DNA of 64,000 bases from NCBI GenBank assembly GCA_026122225.1, contig JANEZZ010002657.1, positions 434,001 through 498,000 of the forward strand, written 5' to 3'. The translations under genes were made by a program, and so were the position numbers. Below, piece by piece: positions 20,147 to 30,180 of this stretch. This stretch comes from Heloderma charlesbogerti (lineage: Eukaryota > Chordata > Lepidosauria > Squamata > Helodermatidae). The notes under the pieces were generated by a model. The model did not search any database. It saw only the letters and a program-made list of their open reading frames with translations, and had not been told where the DNA came from. Each line of letters begins with the position of its first letter. Position 1 is the stretch's first letter.

Positions 20147-21561
20147 TTAACCCCTATCCAGAGCCCTCCTCATATCATCCACCAAGGCGACCAAGGCCGT
20201 TTCTGTCCCATGCCCAGGCCTGAAGCCCGACTGAAATGGGTCTAGATAATCAGTTTCTTCCAAGTGTGCCTTCAACTGCACCGCCACCACCCGCTCAATC
20301 ACCTTGCCCAAAAATGGCAGATTTGAGACTGGGCGAAAGTTGTTCAGAACTTGAGGATCCAAGGAGGGCTTCTTTAAGAGCGGTCTTATCACTGCCTCCT
20401 TGAGGGCTGATGGCATCACTCCCTCCGCAAGGGAGGCGTTCACCACCCCCTGATCCCCTCACCCAGTCTCTCTCTGCAGCTCATAATGAGCCAAGATGGG
20501 CAAGGATCAAGTAAGCAGGTGGTCGGCCTTACAGATGAAAGCACCTTGTCCACTTCATCAGGAGGAAGAAGCTGGAACCGATCCCACAAAACCGGTTTGC
20601 CACAGGCCGCCTCTTGCTCACTAACTGTATCCACAGTGTGCAGAGTAACACACCTAATCTGATCAATTTTATCTGCAAAGTGCCTTGCCAAAGCCTCACA
20701 GGAGGCCTTAGAATGCTCCAGTGGTTCCGGAGCCACAGGACCGACCAGGCTCCGGACCACTTGGAACAGCCTCCTGGGGCAGCACTCTGCAGACGCGATG
20801 GAGGCAGCATAATATTCCTTTTTTGCTGCCTTCACCGCCACGTGATAGGCTGAAGATATAGCTCTAGCCCGTGTCTGATCGTCTTTGGAGCGAGACTTCC
20901 GCCACCGGCGCTCTAGCCGTCTCACCTCCTGTTTCAGAGCTCGTAACCGCGGATTGAACCATGGTGCAGTCCGAGCCCTGTTCAGGGGGAGAGGGCGTTT
21001 CGGAGCCACCCGATCTAATGCCCCAGTAATTGCGGCATTCCAGCCATCCACCAGGGTCTCGACCGAGTGGCCGTTGGCATGCCCCAGAGAATCCCCAAGC
21101 GCATTCAGGAATCCATTTGGATCCATAAGACGCCTGGGGCGGACCATTTTAATGGGTCCTCCACCCCTGCGGAGGGGTTGTGGAACCGAGAAGTCCAACA
21201 TCACCAGATAGTGATCTGACCATGACAAGGGGGTGGTGGATATACCCCCGACTTCCAGATCACTCCCCGCTTCTCCAGAAACAAACACAAGATCTAGTGC
21301 ATGACCGGGTTCATGGGTGGGCCCAGTTAGAATATGGTGCAGCTCCCAGGAGGCCATGGTCTCCATGAAGTCCCGAGGTGCTCCTGTGAGGATGGCCTCC
21401 GAATGTACGTTGAAGTCCCCCAACACCAGTAAGTTAGGGGACTGTACACGCACATCAGAGACCACCTCAAGCACCTCGGCCAGGGAGTCAGTCGTGCAGC
21501 GGGGTGGACGGTACACGAGCAGAATCCCCAGACTGCCCTTTGGGCCCAACCTCCAGTACAT
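20147..21561 (-). pseudogene. L2 ORF2 endonuclease and RT N-terminal part
   Basis: The first frame (21561-20440) is an APE-type endonuclease. It shows LGILLVYRPP, LLVLGDFNVHSEA (catalytic Asp/Asn region), HALDLVFVSG and LSWSDHYLVMLDF (catalytic Asp-His), then a basic linker with RTAPWFNPRLR and the PSWLIMSCRERL segment. The second frame (20446-20147) carries [20 protein letters not shown] and [15 protein letters not shown], the RT opening motifs. A one-base shift joins the two. The endonuclease N-terminus with its catalytic glutamate is absent because of 5' truncation. Confidence 0.9.
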
Positions 21562-21570
21562 GCACTCAAC

Positions 21571-21961
21571 ATGACCATATGCCTATCGATCTCAAGCTGC
21601 AATCCTTCCCCTTCAACCTGTACTTCACCTTTGCCAGGGGGGTCATAGACCCTCTTTTGGGAGAAGACTGAGCCAAAGTAGGAATTGAGCAAATCGGCCT
21701 TTTCTTTGTCATCTGTTATCATTTTGCCATCCTTATTTAATAGCTGAACCACCATTTCTTTCCTCTGCCTTTTACTATGCACATAGCTGAAGGAAGCCTT
21801 TTTGTTGCTGTTAGCATTCCTCGCTAACCCCAGCTCGTTCTCAGCTTTAGCCTTCCTGACGCCATCCCTGCAATTCTGTGCTCCCTGCCTGTATTCTTCC
21901 TTTGTTTCTTGGCCTTCTTTCCACTTCCTATATGTGTCCTTTTTTGTTTTCAGGTCATCCC
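21571..21961 (-). mobile_element. large CR1 LINE, piece 2
   Basis: Between the L2 and the hAT element the reversed CR1 sequence resumes at TGACCATATGCCTATCGATC and encodes the SYFGSVFSQKRVYDPPGKG segment and the upstream basic linker. Compared with the CR1 at 52153-54545, about 85 bp of CR1 are missing across the L2 insertion. Confidence 0.9.
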
Positions 21962-22934
21962 TAGGGATGGCGGAGAATTTCTCCCCGAATCTTCGGGAGG
22001 CCGAGCGCCGATGCATTCGGCCCCTCGAAGTTGGTTGGGAAATTCTCCACCGGCCCCCCGCCCCTCCCGGGACGGGACTTACCTTCGGCGAATGTCCCTC
22101 TCGGCGGCGGGTCCCGGTGGCGGTTCGGTGGAGGTTCGTCGCGGGCGGGGGCGGCGGCTGGTCTCCCAACCGGCTGCCACTGCCGCCATTGCAAAAAACC
22201 CCCAACAAAGTAAAAAAAAAACACCACACCCGTGATAGGCTACGTAACAATTTACGTAGCCTATCATGGCTAGATTTCCAAAGTCAGCCGTGATAGGCTA
22301 CGTAAATCATCACGTAGCCTATCACGGGTGACTTTGAATTTTTTTTTTAAAAAAGCGCGTACGCAAATGGCGGCGCCCATGGGGTGCCGCCATTTGTGTT
22401 CCTTATTTTGGCACGTCTAGTCTACGTAAAGATTTACGTAGACTACGGCGAAAATAAGGGCACGCTATTTGCGTTGCCCTTATTTTCGCCATAGTCTACG
22501 TAAATCTTTACGTCGACTAGACGTGCCAAAATAAGGAACGCAAATGGCGGCGCCCCATGGGCGCTGCCATTTGTGTACGTGCTTTTTTTTTTTTCCCAAA
22601 GTCACCCATTACAGGCTACGTGACGATTTACGTAGCCTATCATGGCTGACTTTGGAAATCTAGCCATCATAGGCTACGTAAATCGTCACGTAGCCTATCA
22701 CGGGGTCTTTTTTTTTTTACTTTTTGTTTCACGGCCGGGGAGATGGGGTGCTTCTCCCCGGCCTGAATTTTGGCCGGGCAAGGCAGGGCGCCTCCCCCCC
22801 CCGGCCTGAATTTTGGCCGGGCGAGGCGGGTCGCCTCCCCCCCCCTCGCCTGAACTTCGGGGGGAAAAGCGAAGTGCCTCCCCCCCACCGCAAAGCCAAG
22901 CTGCGAAAAGGTAAGTGACTTTCGTACATTCCTA
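21962..22934. mobile_element. non-autonomous hAT element with large internal palindrome
   Basis: The ends are TAGGGATG and CATTCCTA (inverted, one mismatch), flanked by an exact 8-bp duplication GTCATCCC (21954-21961 and 22935-22942). TAG-type ends and 8-bp duplications are hAT features. The core 22230-22704 is one palindrome centred near 22468. The left shoulder is GC-rich. The right shoulder has ~45-bp C-rich tandem units around GGCCTGAATTTTGGCCGGGC (22758-22860). There is no transposase frame. It splits the CR1 cleanly: CR1 sequence resumes without loss after 22942. Confidence 0.9.
22230..22704. repeat. ~475-bp palindrome built of nested TACGTA hairpins
   Basis: The outer arms 22230-22335 and 22597-22704 are inverted copies, as are 22355-22401 with 22536-22581 and 22402-22461 with 22476-22535. 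Each arm itself contains shorter hairpins: GATAGGCTACGTAA...TTACGTAGCCTATC (twice per side), CAAATGGCGGCGCC...GGTGCCGCCATTTG, and GTCTACGTAAA...TTTACGTAGAC. Confidence 0.92.
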
Positions 22935-22942
22935 GTCATCCC

Positions 22943-23011
22943 TAAGGTTTTTGTGAAGACACATTGGCTTCTTCTGTTGTCTTCCACCTTTTCTTCTTGT
23001 TGGAATTGTTT
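22943..23011 (-). mobile_element. large CR1 LINE, piece 3 (69 bp)
   Basis: TAAGGTTTTTGTGAAGACAC continues the reversed CR1 exactly where the hAT element interrupted it. It ends at GGAATTGTTT, where a second CR1 tail begins. Confidence 0.85.
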
Positions 23012-23594
23012 CATAGAATCATAGAATAGTAGGGTTGGAAGGGGCCTACAAGGCCATCGAGTCCAACCCCCTGCTCATTGCAGGAATCCAAGTCAGAGCA
23101 TCCCTGACAGATGGCTGTCCAGCCTCGTCTTGAACGCCTCCAGTGTGGGAGAGCCCACCACCTCCCTAGGGAATGGGTTCCATTGTCGTATAGCTCTTAC
23201 AGTCAGGACGTTTTTCCTGATGTTCAGCCGGAATCTGGCTTCCTGTCACTTGAGCCCATTATTCCGTGTCCTGCACTTTGGGATGATAGAGAAGAGATCC
23301 TGGCCTTCCTCTTTGTGACAACCTTTCAAGTACTTGAAGAGTGCTATCATATCTCCCCTCAGTCTTCTCTTCTCAAGGCTAAACATGCCCAGTTCTTTCT
23401 GTCTCTCCTCAGAGGGCTTTGTTTCCAGTCCCCTGATCACCTTTGTTGCCCTCCTCTGAACCCTCTCCAGTTTGTCTGCATCCTTCTTAAAGTGTGGTGC
23501 CCAGAACTGGACACAGTATTCCAGATGAGGCCTAACCAGTGCTGAGTAGTGGGGAACTAGTACTTCCCGGGATTTGGAAGCTATGCTTCTATTC
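23012..23594 (-). mobile_element. short CR1 LINE nested in the larger CR1
   Basis: The reversed tail CATAGAATCATAGAATAGTA starts at 23012. The copy runs through the 3' UTR and C-terminal RT region to CTATGCTTCTATT near 23593. The flanking bases TGTTT (23007-23011 and 23595-23599) may be its target duplication. It lies in the same orientation as its host element and its frame joins that of the host. Confidence 0.88.
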
Positions 23595-24760
23595 TGTTTG
23601 TAATTGTGCCTTGAGAATTTCCTTTTTAAAAGCTCCCACCCATCTTGGACTCCTTTTCTTGTTAGAGTCGCTTGCCATAGGACCTTACTGATCATTGTTC
23701 TGAGTCTATTAAAATCAGCTTTCCTAAAATCCAGGGTACACGTCTGGCTACACTCAGCTTTTGCTTCCCTTAGAACCAAGAACTCAAGTACAACATGGTC
23801 GCTTTCCCCCAGAGTTCCTGTAACTGCTACTTTATCCACTAAGTCATCTCTGTTGGTTAGGATCAAGTCAAGGATAGCCGATCCTCTAGTTCCTTTCTCT
23901 GCTTTCTGTAGGAGGAAGTTATCCACCACAAAAGTCAGGAATTTCCTGGAGGGGCCATGTTTTGCAGAATTTGTCTCCCAACAAATATCAGGGAAGCTGA
24001 AGTCCCCCATTACTACTACATCATGCTTCCTTGCAACATTGGCTATTTGCTTTTCAAAAGTTTCATCCTCATCTTCTCCTTGGTTGGGTGGCCGGTAGTA
24101 GACTCCGACCACCAGGTTCCTTTTATTCTTTGCGCCCTTTATTTTGATCCAGATGCTCTCGATGGGGCTACCAAGCTCATCCTCCTGTATTTCTGTGCAG
24201 AGATATGTAGTTTTGACATATAGTGCAACCCCACCTCCCTTTCTGTTCCTCCTGTTCTTTTTGAACAAGTTATATCCTTCCATTGCTCTATTCCAGTCAT
24301 GAGAGTCGTCCCACCAAGTCTCAGTTATACCTATCAAGTCATAATTTCCCTCTTGTATTAAGAGTTCAAGTTCGTTCTGTTTGTTTCCCATACTCTGGGG
24401 TCCTGGGCGGTCCTCCCTCGCAGGGAGGTTGGGGCCAGTCCTGGCAGCTGGGATCCTCCTTCCCTCCTTCCTTGACAAACATATTTCATGGTTCAGACAA
24501 GAGGAAATGGGTTTCCTGACTGTGGAAGTCTCGGGTGCTGCAGGAGTTTCTGTTGCAACAAATTGACATGGGAATAAATTAGGTCCTGTTAAAATAACAC
24601 GAGGAGGCCCCTGCTGGATCCAAAGTTCCAACCAGATCCAAAGTTCCAACCCTAGGGCACCATTCCCCTCTCCTTCCCAGTCCCCCTCCCCTCCCAGAGG
24701 CATGGCGGTGCTTGATCTTCTGCAAAATGCCAACCTCCCCTTACCCTGATCCCCAGTCAC
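23246..24760 (-). pseudogene. CR1 ORF2 endonuclease, fused in frame to the C-terminus of a nested CR1
   Basis: An open frame of 504 aa. Residues ~1-120 precede the catalytic domain. Then come the APE endonuclease blocks [15 protein letters not shown] (catalytic Glu), [29 protein letters not shown] (Asp/Asn region), [15 protein letters not shown] and [15 protein letters not shown] (Asp-His). After SRHNYKQN the frame passes into the nested CR1 at [13 protein letters not shown] and ends at that copy's normal C-terminal stop. The endonuclease looks intact. The whole RT domain is missing from this frame, so it could cut DNA at most and could not copy RNA. This is a by-product of nesting and not a known gene. 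Confidence 0.88.
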
Positions 24761-24930
24761 GACAAGTCTTAATGCTTGTTATTAACTTATATCCAGGATC
24801 AATGCTGACGAGGACTCCCTGGGCAATGGTTCAGGTTACATCAAGTTTACTTGCAAGGAGCAGGAGACGTGGGGAACAGAAGGGGCAGTGTAGAATCAAG
24901 GCCCTGCAAACGGAACAGACATCCTCAGTC
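23595..24930 (-). mobile_element. large CR1 LINE, piece 4 (endonuclease and upstream)
   Basis: Reversed CR1 resumes with GTTTGTAATTGTGCCTTGAG, the linker after the endonuclease, and runs through the endonuclease to an upstream region of uncertain end near 24930. With pieces 1-3 this gives a CR1 covering most of ORF2, spread over 6.7 kb by its insertions. Confidence 0.85.
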
Positions 24931-24934
24931 TGAT

Positions 24935-26170
24935 TCATAGTTAACGGTTCTCCAGTTAAATCTTAAATTATAGCTTCCAAGTGCCTGAGTGTAGCAAGCA
25001 GTAAACATCTCAGGCATGAAAACAGGAGGTTCTGTCTCTCACAGTTGGCTTCCTGCTTCTTGTGCTCCTCTGGCAAATGTTCCCGAATCACATCCTCCAA
25101 ACACCAGTAGCTGTAATTAAATGCTCCTGTTTTGTTGGCAGATGAATATTTCCCTCTGCCTCTCAGTGAGCATCAAGAGCAGCAGCAGAATGGAGACAAA
25201 GCGTTGTCTGTGCAATGATGCATATGGTCTATTTAAACGCACCCTGGATATCTTCATTCGGTGAGCTCCCTTTGGGAGCAGAGCGCAGCCTGCAGTCGTG
25301 TGTCAGGGACAGGGACCAGAGCCGTGGCCCACAGGCTTCTTGCTGGGACCTGCGCGTGCAGCGGGGCCCTGTGGCGGAGCAGGCGAGGGCTGCCCTGCAT
25401 CGCGTAGGAGGGCGCAACGCCCTGCTTCCGGCAGCCTCATGGGCGAGTGGGGGGCGGGGTAGGTGAAGGCGAGAACAGGCGCCCCGCAGCAGGACCGCTT
25501 AAGGCACCGGCCCTTCCAGGGCACAGGGCAGCAGTCAGCCCCACTTCAGGCCACAAAACGCCCAGAACAGGCAGGAGGTGGACTTCCCCGAATCTCTCAC
25601 CAGAAACAGGAAATGAGTCAAATCCAGTTCCACTGAGGCGCACATCCGGCCTCTGTCTGTGGAGATGCCATCCTGTGGGCAGCAGCACTGGATGGAGCCC
25701 CCCTGGCCAAGAGCAGCGGCCTGCATTTGAGTCAGGGCCTAACTATAAATGGCTTTAATGTCTAAACATGTATTTGAACAAGGGTGCTTAACACCGATGC
25801 TTTTTATTTTGAAGGAAAAAAAGCTGACTGGGTGAGAACAAGCAACCGAGCAGTGAACAGGAGTCTGGAGCAAGCAGGGGGAGGCAGCTGGGGCCTCCAG
25901 CAGAGGCAGGTGGGCCAACCTACCACCTTACTGGCCTGCCTGGGACTGTGTAGCTGCCAGTGGGAAGCCACCCCTGGCTGGAGCCGAGGAGCGATGGAAA
26001 AACTCCCCCGGGCTGATTGCGGCCGACGCGCGCTGGCTGGGCCCGAGCTCCCTGGAAGACTCCTATCCGTCCAGCTCTGACGCAGGGTGGCAGCGCCCCG
26101 GCAGCAGTGCTGCTGAAGGCGGGCTGCCCCTTTGGGGGGAGACGCTCCGGGCGAGCCGCAAGGGCAAGGG
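24935..26170. other. unassigned; right part may be L2 5' leader
   Basis: From 25000 to 25800 I see no recognisable gene or repeat. The GC-rich stretch 25850-26170 leads directly into the L2 at 26180 and could be its 5' untranslated region, but no second copy exists in the window to confirm that. Confidence 0.35.
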
Positions 26171-26179
26171 CCGCCCCCT

Positions 26180-29100
26180 AACACTGGGTTGACTGGCTCT
26201 TGCGGCGTCTATGTGCAGGTGTTGGTTGCTGTTGTTTCTGTGTTGTTTCGTGTCTGTTTTGCTGGGATCCTGTTCTGTGCCTGGGTGAGAGGGCACATGG
26301 CCAAGTTGGGGCACTTGAGGGGGCCCCAATTAGTGTGGTTATGGGCCAAGGGAGATACGGTGTTGGGAGGAGGGCTAGCCAGGCTAGGGGAAGACGGCCC
26401 AGACAGTGAGCATGTGCCATGTTCTGGCCCTCCCCCCAACCGCAGGCATGGTGGCTGCCCCATCAGCCTGCCCTCAGGTCTCCGGATGTTGCTCTTCAAT
26501 GCCAGATCAGTTCAAAGTAAGGCCTCCCTCATCCATGACTTAATAGTGGATGGGGCGGCCGATCTGGCATGCATAGCTGAGACCTCGGTGGGTGAGCATG
26601 GAGGAGTTAGTCTCTCCCAGCTCTGCCCACCGGGGTGCTTGGTCCAGCATCAGGGAAGACCTGAGGGCTGGGGAGGGAGGCTTGCTGTGGTCTATCGGAG
26701 TTCCATCTCCCTCTGCGGGCTCCCTGTCCACGTGACCACTGGTCTGGAGTGTTTGCACCTTGTATTGGGCCAGCGGAACAGATTGGGGACTCTGTCGGTG
26801 TACTGCCCACCCCACTGCTCAACAGATTCCCTAGCTGAGCTGACGGAGGTGGTCTCTGATGTGCTGTTGCGATCCCCCAGACTGTTGGTTCTGGAGGATG
26901 TCAACATTTGCACTGAGGGCACCTTGTATGGAGCAGCTCAGGATTTCATGGCCTCCATGACGACCATGGGACTGTCTCAACATGTCATCAGCCTGACACA
27001 AGTAGCGGGGCATACTCTAGACTTGGTTTTCGCAACTGGACATGGAGATGGTGGTCTGAAGGTGGAGGACTTTGCATCAGTCCCCTTGTCATGGTCAGAT
27101 CATTACCTGCTAAGGTTTAGACTTACAGCAGCTTTTCCCCTCCGCAAGGGTGGGGGACCTATTAACATGTTCTGCCCCGGAGGCTAATGGAGCCACATGG
27201 TTTCCAGAGGACTAGGTAATTTCCCAGCTGATATGGCGGGCTCTCCTGTAGAAACCCCGGTTGATCTGTGGAATGCAGAAACGACCTGTGCGGTTGACAT
27301 GATTGCTCCTGAGCGGCCTCTCCTGAGTAGAGCTGGTACTGCTCCCTGGTATACCCCGGAGCCGAGGGTGATGAAACAAAACAGGAGACAGCTTGAGTAC
27401 GGATGGAGAAGAACTAGTGGATGCAATTGAATGCTGGTATGTGCCCATGGTAGAGTATATTCGGGGCAGTGAGGGCAGCAAAAAAACATCATCTTGCTGC
27501 CTCTATCAAATCTTCTGTCTGCCGCCCAGCGGAGCTGTTCAGAGCTGTCGGGGGGCTATTACATGCCAGGCCCAAGGACACTGCAGACCCCTCTGAGGCC
27601 CGCTGTAATGCATTTGCGAGGCACTTCCAGGATGAGATCTCTTGCATCCGCCGGGACTTAGACTCCAGTGTTGTAGCAGGTGAATCTGATGAGGTATCCA
27701 GAGTGCAGCGTTGTCCTGTTATCCTGGATGAGTTTCAGTTGGTGCAGCTCGAGGGCATGGACAAGGTGCTTGGACAAGTTCGTGCAACCACTTCCGTACT
27801 GGATCCTTGCCCCTCTTGGCTTATAAAATCTGGCAGGGAAGGAACAGCTGGCTGGGACAGGGAGGAGAGCAGTGCCTCCTTGAAGAGGGAGTGGTCCCGG
27901 GTAACCTGAAAGAGCTGCTGGTGAGACCACTCCTGAAGAAACCCTCCCTGGACCCAGAAAATCTTAGTAATATTAGGCCAGTGGCAAATGTTCCTTTCCT
28001 GGGCAAGGTTCTTGAGTGGGTGGTTGCCAACCAGCTCCAGACACTCTTGGATGAGACCGATTATCTAGATCCATTTCAGTCGGGGTTCAGGCCAGGTTTT
28101 GGCATGGAAACAGCCTTGGTCACCCTGTATGATGACCTATGTTGCGAGAGAGACGGGGGAGTGACCTTGTTGATTCTCCTTGACCTCTCAGTGGCTTTCG
28201 ATACCATCGACCATGGTATCCTTCTGGGGCGATTGTCTGAGCTGGGAGGGGGAAGATCTGCATTGCGGTCTTTCGCTCCTGCTTGGAGGGTCGGCTCCAG
28301 AAGGTGATGCTTGGGGACACTTCTCGGCCCCGTGGATTCTCCAGGATGGAGTGCCACAGGGGTCAGTACTGTCCCCCATGCTATTTAGCACCTACATGAA
28401 ACCGTTGAGTGCGGTCATCCGGAGTTTGGGGGGCGTTGCCCTCAGTATGCTGATGACACGTGGCTGCATTTCTCCTTTTCATCTTCTTTCAGGTGAGGCT
28501 GTGGAAGTGCTGAATCAGTGCCTGGCCGCGACAATGGACTGTCGTGTCCAGACAAGCCTGAGATGCTGTTGGTGGGTGGTCCTGCTGAGTGGATGGAGGG
28601 TGCTCGACCTGTTCTGGTTGGGCTGCACTCCTGAAGGAGCAGGTCCGTAGCTTGGGGGTCCTCCTGGAACCATCTTTGTCCCTTGAGGCTCAGGTGGCTT
28701 CAGTGGCACGGAGTGCCTTCTACCAACTTCGGTTGGTGGCCCAGCTACGCCCCTATCTGGACAGGGATATGCTCTATGCTCTGGTAATCTCCAAGTTAAA
28801 TTACTGCAATGCACTCTACATGGGGCTGCCTTTGAAGACGGTTCAGAAACTGCTGCTTTTGCAAAATGCGGCGGCCAGATTGCTAGCAGGGGCCAGAAGG
28901 TCCAAACATATAAGACCAACTCTGGCCCACCTGCACTGGCTGCCTGTATGTTTCTGAGCCCGATTCAAGGTGCTGGTTTTAACATAAAGCCTTACATGGC
29001 TTGGGACCACAATACCTGATGGAGTGCCTCTCTCGACACGAACCTACCCGTACACTACGCTCAACATCTAAGGCCCTCCTCCGGCTGCCTACATCAAGGG

Positions 29101-29490
29101 AAGCTCGGAAGACGGTGACAAGGGAAAGGGCCTTTTCGGTGGTGGCCCCCAAATGATGATCTCCCTGACGAGGCCCACCTGGCGCCAACATTGTTGTCTT
29201 TTCGGTGCCAGGTTAAGACTGTTCTCTTCTCCCAGGCATTCGACAGTACATGATAAGTGTTTAATCGATCCTGGAATGTCTTATGGTTATGGTTCTTTGC
29301 TTTTGAGATTGTTTGTTTGAAGTTGTTTTAGATATATGTTTCTTTTGCGCATACTGTCTATGCGTTTTTTATGTAAATGGTTTTTAATCTCTGTATATTG
29401 TATTTTAAATGTTTTTAATCTTTGTAAACTGCCCAGAGAGTTCTGGCTATTGGCCGGTATAGAAATGTAATAGTAAATAAAAATAAAAGA
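26180..29490 (+). mobile_element. L2 LINE, second family, near full ORF2 with several frameshifts
   Basis: The endonuclease starts with LRMLLFNARSVQSKASLIHD (about 26480). It continues with LACIAETSVGEHG, LSVYCPPHCSTDS, LLVLEDVNICTEG (the usual GDFN is EDVN here, a probable inactivating change) and LSWSDHYLLRF. RT blocks are [64 protein letters not shown] and QYADDTW (28443-28463). The C-terminal block NYCNALYMGLPLKTVQ and the 3' UTR follow, to TTGGCCGGTATAGAAATG at 29451-29468. Frames 26132-27187, 27469-27909, 27807-28307, 28180-28650 and 28589-28957 show at least four frame shifts, so the copy is dead. It differs clearly from the L2 at 18877. Confidence 0.9.
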
Positions 29491-29494
29491 AATG

Positions 29495-30180
29495 AACAGG
29501 AGGCTCTTCTCGGCCCTCTCCTCCTTCCCCGCGTCTCTTCAGTAGAGGCTGGGGAGGAGCAGTCCCAGCCAGGAAGTCCCCCGGAGCCCCCTCCGGAACC
29601 TCCTCTGCTGCAAGGAACCGTCCAGCTGGGGAGGGTGTGGGGCTCCCGCCCCCCTCAGTCTTCTCTCCTCCTCCCGGCTTGCTCTGCAAGTGGGGCTGCT
29701 GCTGCGCTGCTCAGACTGGGAACGGAGCAGGACGGCTCTCTGGCAGCGGCGTTTCCTCGACTGCACGTGCGCATGCCCCCACGTGCCGAAACTGGGAAGG
29801 CGGTGAGCGCCACCAGCGTTTCCGAAGGGCATGCTGTGTTTCGGCAGACGCTGCCGGCCAGCCAATCAGAGGCAGCCGTGCTTCTTCCGAAACGGAGGGG
29901 GGCAGAAGGGCTACAGGCGAGGTGCCCCCTGGCTGCCCCAGGGGTGAGCCAGCTCTTGCGCTGAGCAGGCCGGGCAGCACAAGCAGGTTGGGCCTGCCTG
30001 GCCAGCAGCGGCCATCCAGCGTGCTTGTGGGCAGCAGCAGCACCTCAGTCTGCCAACACCGGGGTGGGGGGGATGAGCCGCATGTCTGCTCACACCGCCT
30101 TCTGAGACTTCCCCTTCAGGGGCTTGGCCTGTTGACTTGCGAGCAGACATGCTTCCTACTATAAATTGTTAACCGTTGAA
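29495..30180. other. GC- and CpG-rich stretch
   Basis: GC-rich sequence with many CpGs (for example CACGTGCGCATGCCCCCACG near 29763) and a CCAAT-box-like CAGCCAATCAGAGGC near 29869. It could be a CpG island with promoter character or the GC-rich part of an unrecognised repeat. The frames at 29637-30164 (175 aa) and 29539-29865 (minus) show no family. Confidence 0.35.

Larger units (their letters stand above)
18877..21570 (-). mobile_element. L2 LINE, nearly intact ORF2, 5'-truncated
   Basis: This element on the minus strand runs from the endonuclease domain (21561) to the L2 3' end ATTAATCGCCCATCTG / TTTA repeat at 18877-18905. The ORF2 is broken into three frames, 21561-20440, 20446-20147 and 20065-19010. 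Only one frameshift (near 20443, in a GGGG run) and one TAA (near 20148) separate them. It inserted into the CR1 whose pieces flank it. The 5' end of the element is missing, because the sequence enters in the endonuclease. Confidence 0.93.

Noticed and set aside
23246..24760. 504-aa frame as a possible domesticated endonuclease gene
   Set aside because: Both halves are ordinary CR1 sequence and the fusion is explained by a nested insertion; kept only as a curiosity.
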